64,000 nucleotides of DNA from Hyphomicrobiales bacterium (GTDB lineage: Bacteria; Pseudomonadota; Alphaproteobacteria; Rhizobiales; Rhizobiaceae), in assembly GCA_900473175.1 (NCBI GenBank), contig UCKM01000005.1, positions 1 to 64,000 of the forward strand, in the 5' to 3' direction. Below the pieces are notes generated by a model, which saw only the letters and a list, made by a program, of their open reading frames with translations, did not search any database and was not told the DNA's origin. Below are positions 1 through 7,629 of the stretch, piece after piece. Positions within the stretch are counted from its first letter, which is position 1. Every line of letters begins with the position of its first letter. Made by a program: the position numbers and the translations under genes.

Positions 1-19
1 CAAACTTGCTCTTAGCCAT
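1..19 (-). CDS. tuf: Elongation factor Tu, first codons only
   Basis: Read on the minus strand, the first 19 bases give an ATG followed by codons for Ala-Lys-Ser-Lys-Phe, the standard start of alphaproteobacterial EF-Tu. EF-Tu carries aminoacyl-tRNA to the ribosome. The gene continues beyond the window edge. A purine-rich stretch (GAGAG) lies upstream of the start. It sits downstream of tRNA-Tyr and tRNA-Gly on the same strand, a frequent order in bacteria. Only about six codons are visible, so the call depends on this short match plus the tRNA context. Confidence 0.75.
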
Positions 20-257
20 AGCTGTCGTTCTCTCGTCATCACAACCGACCTAGCGCCGGTACCATGTTTGTAGCTCAGACGAGACAGCAAGCCGTCCGTC
101 AGCACAGTCATCCGCTCGATCGAAAGGATCGGCCGGATTCAGTTGCCCAAGCTTGCTCGTTCATATGGAAAACACATGAGCGAAGTACAATGCTCAAGAC
201 AAAAATCGAAGAGCACCTCTGCGCGCTATCGCGTGCATGCGGTGCCCCTCTCAAATC

Positions 258-331
258 TGGAGCGGGTAGCGGGAATCGAACCCGCATATTCAGCTTGGAA
301 GGCTGCTGCTCTACCACTGAGCTATACCCGC
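258..331 (-). tRNA. tRNA-Gly (anticodon TCC)
   Basis: The minus strand folds as a standard cloverleaf: acceptor GCGGGTA, D-arm with AGCTCAGTGGTAGAGC, a 7-nt anticodon loop CTTCCAA with TCC at its centre, and a T-arm with GGTTCGATTCC. The CCA end is encoded. It lies between tRNA-Tyr and tuf on the same strand, so the three may share one transcript. Confidence 0.96.
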
Positions 332-356
332 ACATCATGGCGTCCGGTTCCGGCAG

Positions 357-441
357 TGGTGGAGGGGGTTGGATTCGAACCAACGTAAGCCAAGCTAACG
401 GATTTACAGTCCGTCCCCTTTAACCACTCGGGCACCCCTCC
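357..441 (-). tRNA. tRNA-Tyr (anticodon GTA)
   Basis: About 85 nt on the minus strand with acceptor GGAGGGG, anticodon loop CTGTAAA (GTA), a long class II variable arm, a T-loop GGTTCGAATCC and an encoded ACCA end. The long variable arm separates it from Asn or Asp tRNAs. It is the first of a tRNA-Tyr, tRNA-Gly, tuf series on the minus strand. Confidence 0.96.
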
Positions 442-682
442 GGTCACTGCCGATGGAACCGCACCATTTGGCACTCTGCAATCAGACCGCCAAACATCCG
501 TCCTGGCTGCTGCTTGCGGAGGGCCTTATGCCGACTAGGCTACGTGGTGTCAACACTTCACTGCAGAAAATGAATGGCTTGTGGAAACAGGCTGAAGAAA
601 TGTGCTGCGGAAACGGCCAAACCCTGCAATTTCAGCGATATGTATGTATCGCCCAAAGCGCCAAACGAGTATATGTCGCGCC

Positions 683-1546
683 ATGACCGATCAAAAATCC
701 TCCCGCACGCCCAAAGATTCACATTACGCGACGCTGCGCCGCCAGTTCCGCGACCAGAAGGCAGGAGGTCCGCCGCAACAGCAGCGCAGCAAGCGCCCTG
801 CAACCGAAGGTACTCAGGCTCCGGAAGGTCTGGTGCGGCTTTATGGCCTGCACACGGTTCGCGCCGCCCTCGATAATCCGGCACGTCAGATCAAGCGCAT
901 GCTGGTTACGAGGAATGCGCTCGACCGGTTGGAGATCACTGATACCGACGCCCTGCCCTTTGACGTCGACATCGTCGATCCGCGCGCCATCGATCGCGAG
1001 ACCGGGTCCGAGGCCGTGCATCAGGGCGTGATGATCGAGGTCCAGCCCTTGAAGGCGCAATCATTGAGGGCCCTGAAAGACAGCCCGCTGCTGCTGATCC
1101 TCGACCAGGTCACCGATCCGCACAATGTCGGTGCGATCATGCGCTCAGCCGTCGCGTTCGGCGCCGGCGCAATCATTACGACTGCGCGGCACAGCCCGCA
1201 GGAATCCGGGGTACTGGCCAAGGCCGCTTCCGGCGCCCTGGAGCTTATTGCGCATATCGAGGTCCGTAATCTCGCCGATGCGATCGGCGAATTACATGAA
1301 CTCGGCTTCACCACAATCGGCCTCGATTCGGAAGGCCCCCTCGAACTCGAGAAGACAATGTCAGCGGACCGCATCGCGCTTGTCCTTGGCGCCGAAGGCA
1401 AGGGACTGCGGCAAAAGACGCGTGAGACGGTGACGCACCTTGCTCGCCTCGACATGCCGGGCGCGATCAAATCGCTGAACGTTTCGAACGCTGCCGCAAT
1501 ATCGCTCTATGCCGCGCAGCGGTTCCTGAGCGCGAAGCCCAGTTAA
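683..1546 (+). CDS. rlmB: 23S rRNA (guanosine-2'-O-)-methyltransferase RlmB
   Basis: A 287-residue SPOUT-class (TrmH family) RNA methyltransferase, expected to methylate the 2'-O of G2251 in the 23S rRNA P loop. A substrate-binding domain precedes the knotted catalytic domain. The three SPOUT motifs are visible: NVGAIMRSA near residue 147, LVLGAEGKGL near 233 and IKSLNVSNAA near 262. I chose the ATG at 683, which gives MTDQKSS. An in-frame start at 602 would add 27 residues that do not look conserved. The tRNA genes upstream are divergent. RlmB is the best fit, but other TrmH-family 2'-O-methyltransferases share these motifs. Confidence 0.9.
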   Translation: MTDQKSSRTPKDSHYATLRRQFRDQKAGGPPQQQRSKRPATEGTQAPEGLVRLYGLHTVRAALDNPARQIKRMLVTRNALDRLEITDTDALPFDVDIVDPRAIDRETGSEAVHQGVMIEVQPLKAQSLRALKDSPLLLILDQVTDPHNVGAIMRSAVAFGAGAIITTARHSPQESGVLAKAASGALELIAHIEVRNLADAIGELHELGFTTIGLDSEGPLELEKTMSADRIALVLGAEGKGLRQKTRETVTHLARLDMPGAIKSLNVSNAAAISLYAAQRFLSAKPS

Positions 1547-1635
1547 AAAACCGACAGATTCGAATATAATCCGCATCAGCGGTGTTCATTCTGCTCCGGC
1601 CTGCTTCGGGCACGGCCGGTCGATGGAGCACACAG

Positions 1636-2217
1636 ATGCTGCGGAACAGCAGAGATTCGTTCGGATTGGTGTCGATCCTGTTTCACTGGATCATCGCGCT
1701 GATTTTCCTCGGTCAGATTTTCCTCGGTTATCTGATGGTGCGCACCAGCGATTTCACGCTCCAGTTCAACCTCTTCCAATGGCACAAATCCTTCGGCTTC
1801 CTCATCCTCGGCCTTTCGGCGCTGCGACTCATCTGGAAGTTTTTGAATGTGCGCCCGCGTGACCCGGAAACGATGCCCCCGATCGAACGCGTTGCGGCGC
1901 ACGCTGCTCATGTTCTGCTCTATTTGAGCCTCTTCATCGTACCGCTGACCGGCTGGGCGGTAGCTTCAAGTTCGCCGCTGCAGATACCGACATTCATGTT
2001 CAATCTTTTGGTCGTTCCGCAACTTCCGATCACGATTTCGGATAGTGCCGAGGCTTTTTGGTCGGCGAGCCACGCCTGGCTGGCTTACCTCTCCAGCGTC
2101 GTCGCCGCAGCACACATCCTTGCGGCGCTCCACCATCATTTCTGGAAACGCGATGCAATCTTGATCCGAATGCTGCGCTCACGCGTTGTGGGTACTGGCA
2201 GCAAGCATGCAAACTGA
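1636..2217 (+). CDS. Cytochrome b561 family protein
   Basis: A 193-residue inner-membrane protein with four hydrophobic segments. Its histidines (in LFHWI, QWHKS, AAHAAH and AAHIL) lie in membrane helices as expected for two b hemes. The family moves electrons, usually from ubiquinol to periplasmic acceptors. The ATG at 1636 is preferred because the longer frame adds a charged, non-membrane extension. A perfect TATAAT at 1565-1570 lies upstream, though with a weak -35. The gene for a YceI lipocalin-like protein follows after 12 bases. This b561-yceI pairing is common in Proteobacteria and suggests one operon handling isoprenoid quinones. Confidence 0.9.
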   Translation: MLRNSRDSFGLVSILFHWIIALIFLGQIFLGYLMVRTSDFTLQFNLFQWHKSFGFLILGLSALRLIWKFLNVRPRDPETMPPIERVAAHAAHVLLYLSLFIVPLTGWAVASSSPLQIPTFMFNLLVVPQLPITISDSAEAFWSASHAWLAYLSSVVAAAHILAALHHHFWKRDAILIRMLRSRVVGTGSKHAN

Positions 2218-2229
2218 CAGGATTTTATC

Positions 2230-2820
2230 ATGATGACCAACACACTGATTTCGACAGCGATGCGGGTGGGCCTCATAGCCACCCTTGCCTACGCTCCACT
2301 GGCCGCACAGGCGGACACGCTCGCCGAAGTGGCGGGCCGCTACAAGATCCAGTCTTCGTCCCGGGTAGGCTTCACCGTCTCGCAGGTCGGCGGAGGCGGC
2401 ATCACCGGAGACTTCAAGAAGTTTTCCGGTGTATTCTCGCTTGATAATTCGAACATAGGCCGATCCGTCATCGACTTTACCCTCTATCCGGAAAGCGTCT
2501 CGACCGGTCAGGCCCGCGTCGAAAATTTTCTCCGCTCGGATGCGGTCTTCGATTCGGCCAACTTTCCAACGATTACCTTTAAATCCACGCAGATAACCCA
2601 GACCAGCCCGGATACGGCCGAAGTCGCTGGCATCCTGACGGCTCGTGGAAAAAGTGGCCCAGCAAGTTTTCAGGCCAACCTCGCCGATCATGGCAAGAAC
2701 TCGATTACTTTCCGTGTCCAAGGCAAGATCATGCGCTCGCGCTATGGCATGGATGTAGGCACGCCGATCTATTCCAATGTCGTGCAATTCGACATGACGA
2801 TCCGCGGCCAGCGTTCATAA
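2230..2820 (+). CDS. YceI family periplasmic protein
   Basis: A 196-residue protein starting with a typical Sec signal peptide (MRVGLIATLAYAPLAAQA region, cleavage near residue 28). The lipocalin-like YceI domain follows, with the family patterns YKIQSSSRVGFTVSQ and RVENFLRSDAVFD. YceI proteins bind polyprenoids in a beta-barrel pocket. The gene starts 12 bases after cytochrome b561, so the two are very probably co-transcribed. The precise ligand cannot be told from the sequence. Confidence 0.92.
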   Translation: MMTNTLISTAMRVGLIATLAYAPLAAQADTLAEVAGRYKIQSSSRVGFTVSQVGGGGITGDFKKFSGVFSLDNSNIGRSVIDFTLYPESVSTGQARVENFLRSDAVFDSANFPTITFKSTQITQTSPDTAEVAGILTARGKSGPASFQANLADHGKNSITFRVQGKIMRSRYGMDVGTPIYSNVVQFDMTIRGQRS

Positions 2821-2845
2821 CCACCATCTGCCGCCTGGACCGCGC

Positions 2846-4495
2846 TCACAATGCCCTTGCCGCCGCCCTTCCCGCGGTCCGGCCCGAGAAGATGCAACCA
2901 CCGAGGAATGTACCTTCAAGCGAATTGTAACCATGCATGCCGCCGCCGCCGAAGCCCGCCGCCTCCCCCACGGCGTAGACCCCGGGCAGCGCGTCGCCAT
3001 CGGCTTTGAGTACCCTTGCGTCGAGGTCGGTTTCGATCCCGCCGAGCGATTTGCGCGTGAGGATATTGAGCCGCACCGCGATCAGCGGTCCATGCTTCGG
3101 ATCCAGTATCTTGTGCGGCGGGGCCACACGTACCAGGCGGTCGCCAATATAGTTGCGTGCACCTCGTATCGCCGTGATCTGTGCATCCTTGCTGTAGGGG
3201 TTGTCGACTTCGCGGTCGCGCGCCTCGATTTGAGCCCGCAGTTTGCCTTCATCGATGAGATTGTCACCGGTCAGCGCATTCATGCGCCGAACGAGATCGG
3301 CAAGTTCCTTCTCAACAATGAAATCTTCACCATTGTCGAGAAAGGCTTGCACCGGCGCCGGTACGCCGCCTAATGCGCGCTTCAGCACTTGTAACCAACT
3401 CTTGGAGGTGAAGTCGGGATTCTGCTCGGAACCCGATAGCGTGAACTCCTTCTTGACGATCGTACGGTTGAGTACGAACCAGGAATAATCGAAACCGCTT
3501 TTCATGATGTGATCGAGCGTCGATAATGTATCGAAACCCGGCAGGCACGGCGCCGGCAATCGCATTCCGTCCGCATCGAACCAAAGCGACGAAGGTCCTG
3601 GCAGGATGCGGATTGCGTGGTTCGTCCAGATCGGATCCCAATTGTGCACGCCTTCGACGTAGTGCCACATGCGATCGCCATTGATCAGGTGAGCGCCGGC
3701 CCGTTCGGCAATGCCGAGCATCAGTCCATCGACATGGTCCGGCACGCCGCTGATCAAATGTTTCGGGGTTCCAAGGCGCCGCGGCCAGTTCCGGCGCACC
3801 AGATGGTGGTTACCGCCGATACCGCCACTTGCAACGATCACCGCCTGTGCCTTCAGGGAAAACGACGTGGCGACAAGACGTGAACTCGGCTCGCTGCGCT
3901 TGACGTTGCTTGGCACCAGCACTTCACCCTCCACGCCGTCCACAGCGCCTCCGCAGGTGCTAAGTGATGTCACGCGATGCCGAAAGCGAAAGGAAATCAG
4001 CCCTTGTTGGGCGGCGTCGCGCGTCCGGCGAACGAACGGTTCAACCACACCGACACCCGTCCCCCAGGTAATGTGAAAGCGTGGAACCGAATTACCGTGA
4101 CCGGTTGCGAGCGCCCCACCACGTTCCGCCCATCCGACAATCGGAAACCAGCGCATGCCCTGCGCATGCAGCCATGAGCGCTTTTCGCCGGCCGCAAAAT
4201 CGATATAAGCCTCGGCCCATTGGCGCGGCCAGTGATCTTCCTTGCGATCGAAACCGGCGGAGCCCATCCAATCCTGCAGGGCAAGCTCGCGCGTGTCCCT
4301 GATGCGCAGGCGCCGCTGTTCGGGAGAGTTGACGAAGAACAGGCCACCAAATGATCGCCAGGCCTGTCCGCCAAGTGTCTGTTCGGGCTCCTGATCGAGG
4401 ATGATCACGTGTTTGCCGGCGTCCGCGAGTTCCGCCGCCGCAACCAATCCCGCAAGGCCCGCGCCGATGACGATGACATCCGCATCATATGCCAT
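2846..4495 (-). CDS. FAD-binding dehydrogenase, ketosteroid dehydrogenase/fumarate reductase-like
   Basis: A 549-residue flavoprotein. The dinucleotide-binding motif GAGLAGLVAAAEL is at residues 10-22 and an FAD-binding C-terminal segment ends in GGGMHGYNSLEGTFLGGC. The family resembles 3-ketosteroid-delta1-dehydrogenases and fumarate reductase flavoproteins, and most bacterial members have unknown substrates. The ATG at 4495 is preferred over a start 29 codons earlier because GGGGAGAA lies just upstream and the Rossmann motif then falls at the usual place. The gene is convergent with yceI and appears to be a single-gene unit. Confidence 0.85.
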   Translation of the reverse strand: MAYDADVIVIGAGLAGLVAAAELADAGKHVIILDQEPEQTLGGQAWRSFGGLFFVNSPEQRRLRIRDTRELALQDWMGSAGFDRKEDHWPRQWAEAYIDFAAGEKRSWLHAQGMRWFPIVGWAERGGALATGHGNSVPRFHITWGTGVGVVEPFVRRTRDAAQQGLISFRFRHRVTSLSTCGGAVDGVEGEVLVPSNVKRSEPSSRLVATSFSLKAQAVIVASGGIGGNHHLVRRNWPRRLGTPKHLISGVPDHVDGLMLGIAERAGAHLINGDRMWHYVEGVHNWDPIWTNHAIRILPGPSSLWFDADGMRLPAPCLPGFDTLSTLDHIMKSGFDYSWFVLNRTIVKKEFTLSGSEQNPDFTSKSWLQVLKRALGGVPAPVQAFLDNGEDFIVEKELADLVRRMNALTGDNLIDEGKLRAQIEARDREVDNPYSKDAQITAIRGARNYIGDRLVRVAPPHKILDPKHGPLIAVRLNILTRKSLGGIETDLDARVLKADGDALPGVYAVGEAAGFGGGGMHGYNSLEGTFLGGCIFSGRTAGRAAARAL

Positions 4496-4988
4496 ATCAG
4501 TTCTCCCCCGCGCATTTGTACCGAAATCGATGACCAGATCAACGCGTGAGCGGACTGCCAATCCAGCCCGGCGCAAGTTCAACGATTTAATTATCGGCGG
4601 TACGGGAGCTTAAATCCTCCCCAACCTTTTTCCTCTATGTTATAATGCTGATGGAACAAAATGCAGTCGATATAGTTAGGACGATATGAGCACAATTATT
4701 GACTATCTGCTTCCCTGCCTGGCGTCTTTTGCTCTCACCTATGGGATGCTTTATCTTTGCAGCATGCGACACGCGCCTGACCACTAGAGGGTTGCGCGCT
4801 CCGCGGTATTCCGCAACGATCAACTGACCCGATTCCAACGGGGCGCGGCCTATTTTTCAAGCGGAGTTCAGGGCCCCCCGCCGCCACAGTCAGCACACGT
4901 GGCCGAACAGACTTAGACGATAGTTCAATTCAGTTTCACTCGATTTCCATTAAACTCTCCAGTCAGCGGACAACCGAAAGGACACCCC
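4496..4988. other. Intergenic region before the luxR-type gene
   Basis: About 490 bases without a convincing gene. A 33-codon ORF at 4686-4787 (+) begins MSTIIDYLL and contains one hydrophobic segment (LASFALTYGMLYLC), so it could encode a very small membrane protein. It has only a weak AGGA upstream. A longer frame on the other strand (4635-4838) has no protein-like features. The 3' part presumably holds the promoter of the quorum-sensing regulator, and GAAAGGA lies before its TTG start. Confidence 0.4.
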
Positions 4989-5732
4989 TTGACTGGTTTC
5001 ACGGCGCATCCCATGGGCCTGAACAGGAACTTCGTCAATCTGATTGAGGAAGTGGCCTCTGTTAAGAATCAGTCTGAGATTCGCGAACTGCTCACTCGCC
5101 TAGAAATTGCATTTGAGCTTAATTCTGTCGCCTATGTCGCCATCAACCTTCCCCGCATCACGGGTGTCGACCGATACGTCGCTGCAACCTATTCCAAATC
5201 CTGGATTGACCGCTACGACCAGCAAAACTATTGGCGCCTCGACCCCGTGTTGAGGGAAGGATTTTCGACAATTCTCCCGATCGATTGGGGGAAATTTGAC
5301 GTGAGCACACCCGCCGTGCGCACATTTTTCGGCGAGGCGGCCGAATTTGGCGTGGGCCGACAGGGTCTGAGTTTTCCCGTTCGCGGCAAATATGGCGAAA
5401 AGGCACTGTTTTCGATCTCAAGCGATATCAAACTCTCAAGGTGGTTGCGTCTGGCGCCGCGTTGGATCCGGGATTTCCAGGTATTGTCTTACCACATCCA
5501 CGAGATGGTTCTGCGGGCCGAAGGTATCCGCGAGCCCGACGTTAAGCTGACGCCGCGTGAACTGGAATGTCTGAAATGGTCGGCAGCTGGTAAATCGGCG
5601 GCTGAAATCGGCATCATCCTGTCCTTGAGCGAAAAGACTGTTCGATTCTATCAGGACCTGGCCCGCACCAAACTCGATGCGAAAAATCTTACCCACGCCG
5701 TAGCAAAGCTCTACACCTTCGACCTGCTTTGA
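4989..5732 (+). CDS. LuxR-family quorum-sensing regulator, CinR-like
   Basis: A 247-residue protein with an autoinducer-binding domain at about residues 20-165 and a LuxR helix-turn-helix at 180-240 (LTPRELECLKWSAAGKS). The N-terminal domain keeps a W/Y/D-type acyl-homoserine-lactone pocket pattern (YSKSWIDRY, LDPVLREG). I used the TTG at 4989 because GAAAGGAC lies 8 bases upstream, and an ATG at 5013 is the alternative. An AHL synthase follows on the same strand after 86 bases, so this should be its cognate regulator. The arrangement resembles rhizobial cinR-cinI. The lactone recognised is not readable from the sequence. Confidence 0.9.
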   Translation: MTGFTAHPMGLNRNFVNLIEEVASVKNQSEIRELLTRLEIAFELNSVAYVAINLPRITGVDRYVAATYSKSWIDRYDQQNYWRLDPVLREGFSTILPIDWGKFDVSTPAVRTFFGEAAEFGVGRQGLSFPVRGKYGEKALFSISSDIKLSRWLRLAPRWIRDFQVLSYHIHEMVLRAEGIREPDVKLTPRELECLKWSAAGKSAAEIGIILSLSEKTVRFYQDLARTKLDAKNLTHAVAKLYTFDLL

Positions 5733-5741
5733 TGACCCAAC

Positions 5742-5763
5742 CATACCGGAATTCTCCAGTATG
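5742..5763. promoter_or_regulatory. Lux-box-like inverted repeat between luxR and luxI genes
   Basis: A 22-bp imperfect palindrome starts CATACCGG and ends CCAGTATG, with 8 of 11 positions symmetric. Its length and centre match the dyads bound by LuxR-type proteins. It begins 10 bases after the luxR stop and lies 55 bases before the luxI start, with GATAAT (5796-5801) as a possible -10. It could instead be a weak terminator hairpin, but no T-run follows. Confidence 0.55.
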
Positions 5764-5818
5764 GGCGCAATCATCCGCGTCGATTAAATTGTAGTGATAA
5801 TGTAACCGGGGTGCTTTT

Positions 5819-6484
5819 ATGATTTATGCAATCGGTGCCAATGAGCGTTTTTTGCATAACGATATTCTTGACCAGATGTTTCAGCTGCGAGCGCGCGTAT
5901 TCAAGGATCGCCTGAACTGGGATGTCACAGTCATGAATGGTCGCGAGGTCGATAGTTTCGACGATTGCGACGCACTTTACTTGACATCGATCAACGAGCA
6001 GACCGGCAAGCTCCAGGGTTCGCTCCGGCTATTGCCAACGACAGGCCCTAACATGCTGCGCGATGTGTTCGGTGCGCTCCTGTCCGGCGGCGAAGTTGTA
6101 CAAAGCCCGCTGATCTGGGAAAGCTCGCGCTTCTGCATCGATCCAGACTTGGCCGCACAGCCGGGTAGACTGAATAGTGTTACAACAGAACTATTCTGTG
6201 CTGTCGTCGAAGTGGGGCTGTTCGCCGGTCTCGAGACTGTTGTTTCGGTTTATGATGCGCGCATGGTCAGGATCTTTCGCCGCGCCAATTGGCCGGCCGA
6301 GCCGATCGGCGTACCTGTCCAGTTCGGCGAAGTACTTACCCATGCCGGTTTTTTCGAAATTACTCCCGAAGCGCGCCACCGTCTGGGCGTTGCAGGTGGA
6401 CATCCCTTTCCTGTGGTAATCGGATTGCGTGCCTCGTCACCCACTCGAGTTCTCGCTGCGACCCAATCGAGTATCAGCGCATGA
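5819..6484 (+). CDS. Acyl-homoserine-lactone synthase (LuxI family), CinI-like
   Basis: A 221-residue autoinducer synthase that would join S-adenosylmethionine and an acyl-carrier-protein chain to make an N-acyl-homoserine lactone. The invariant LuxI residues are present: RARVFKDRLNW near residues 24-34, the acidic pair in DSFDDCDA, R70-type arginine in GSLRLLP, and ESSRF near residue 101. Length is typical. Its last bases overlap the start of a small ORF (ATGA), implying translational coupling. The long tail after the catalytic core and the coupled ORF both fit CinI, which in Rhizobium makes a long-chain hydroxylated signal. The signal made here is inference. Confidence 0.94.
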   Translation: MIYAIGANERFLHNDILDQMFQLRARVFKDRLNWDVTVMNGREVDSFDDCDALYLTSINEQTGKLQGSLRLLPTTGPNMLRDVFGALLSGGEVVQSPLIWESSRFCIDPDLAAQPGRLNSVTTELFCAVVEVGLFAGLETVVSVYDARMVRIFRRANWPAEPIGVPVQFGEVLTHAGFFEITPEARHRLGVAGGHPFPVVIGLRASSPTRVLAATQSSISA

Positions 6485-6687
6485 AAGCAAGCCGCAAGGA
6501 GACAGTTGAATATATCGCCGCCATGCTTCAGGAGCTGGCCGCGCTCGCCAAAAGCCATAAGCTGACATTTTTGGCATACCTCGTAGAAATGGCCTTTATC
6601 GAGGTCAATGATGCCGCCCGCATAAACCCGAGTGAGCGCAGGGCAACCTTCGATCCGAACACTCTCAATGGATCCGACCATACCTAG
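6481..6687 (+). CDS. Small protein translationally coupled to the AHL synthase, possible CinS analogue
   Basis: A 68-residue protein starting at an ATG that overlaps the luxI stop (ATGA), so ribosomes can pass directly from one gene to the other. It begins MKASRKETVEYIAAMLQEL, is mainly helical, and has a hydrophobic centre (LTFLAYLVEMAFIEV). In Rhizobium leguminosarum, cinI is coupled to cinS in the same way, and CinS is an anti-repressor of about this size. Position, size and helical character agree. I cannot confirm sequence homology. Confidence 0.7.
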   Translation: MKASRKETVEYIAAMLQELAALAKSHKLTFLAYLVEMAFIEVNDAARINPSERRATFDPNTLNGSDHT

Positions 6688-6979
6688 GTCAGATCTGTTG
6701 ATATGATCAAAGCGGCTGTAAGCCGCATTGGCAAACCTCTTCGCCGCGGACGCCTGGCCTTCCCGTTTCTCGCGGCATGGTCCCGGCAGAAAGCGGCGCA
6801 TACGTTTTTCAATCCGGCGAAGAGCCGGATCAAAAACGAGTATCCCCCTGCCGCTGCAGACGCCATTTCGTTCACACCAATAGGTCGTCACCCAATGGTA
6901 TTCGACCAATTGCCAAGAGCGCGAAACGCCACAATGTGATTAGTTGCGTGTCATCCCAGGTCACAACCGGAGGGCACCG

Positions 6980-7174
6980 ATGGAAAGATCGAACACTGAG
7001 CAACTTGAACGGATGGCAGCGGCACAAAAGATCAAGAATGAACTGGAGCATCTGAGGGCGCTCTCGACGACGGCCGGGTGTTTCTCGGTGAACCTAGCCA
7101 TCACGATCGCATTGGCGGAGGCGGATCTGCAGATCGCACGTTCAAACAGAGCCGCTTCGAGCAGCCAGACCTAG
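6980..7174 (+). CDS. Small hypothetical protein
   Basis: A 64-residue ORF whose ATG is preceded at 6 bases by GGAGGGC, a strong ribosome binding site. The protein has a charged, coiled-coil-like first half (ERMAAAQKIKNELEHLRALS) and a more hydrophobic middle (VNLAITIALAEADLQIA). I do not recognise the family. It lies alone between the quorum-sensing genes and a two-component system on the opposite strand. The strong Shine-Dalgarno sequence is the main reason for keeping it. Confidence 0.55.
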   Translation: MERSNTEQLERMAAAQKIKNELEHLRALSTTAGCFSVNLAITIALAEADLQIARSNRAASSSQT

Positions 7175-7224
7175 CGACAGCCGCCGCATCGGCCAAATCC
7201 GGATCTGTAAGCAATAATCGTGAA

Positions 7225-7629
7225 TTAAGCTAACGCGGCTAATATCTGTTCGAGTTCATCGAGCTGATACGGTTTGCGCAGGAGCGGTCGCCCCGAGTAT
7301 TCCGGCTCCATATCTTCCTGGGCATAGCCCGAAGAGAAAACAAAGGGGATTTGTCTGTCCTCGAGCAGCTGTGCAATCGGAAATGCCTTCTCGCCATGGA
7401 GCGAGACATCGAGAATCGCAATGTCGAACGCCATGCCGGCTGCCATTTGCTTTCCTTCGCTCAATGTCGACGCCACGCCGACGATCTCGTAGCCAAGGTC
7501 ACTCAGCATGTCCTGAATCAGCATTGCGAGAAGACTATCGTCTTCGACAACGAGAATTCTTGCGCCTTGTTTCACTCTTCGATCATCCCTTGTTGATCTC
7601 GCTTCTCGGGGTCCGTATGGCACCCTCAT
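7225..7629 (-). CDS. Single-domain response regulator
   Basis: A receiver-only protein with the acidic pair VEDDS, the phospho-acceptor aspartate in IAILDVSLHG, the conserved serine in FVFSSGYAQ and the lysine in LLRKPY. There is no output domain, so it probably passes phosphoryl groups on or acts by protein contact. The ATG at 7629 overlaps the stop of the upstream hybrid kinase gene by 4 bases (ATGA). A GTG at 7575 is an alternative start that removes 18 poorly conserved residues. Co-expression with the kinase makes it that kinase's likely partner. Confidence 0.85.
   Translation of the reverse strand: MRVPYGPREARSTRDDRRVKQGARILVVEDDSLLAMLIQDMLSDLGYEIVGVASTLSEGKQMAAGMAFDIAILDVSLHGEKAFPIAQLLEDRQIPFVFSSGYAQEDMEPEYSGRPLLRKPYQLDELEQILAALA

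Noticed and set aside
4635-4838. 67-codon ORF on the minus strand
   Set aside because: No ribosome binding site, no recognisable pattern, and unlike the coding sequence of the neighbours.
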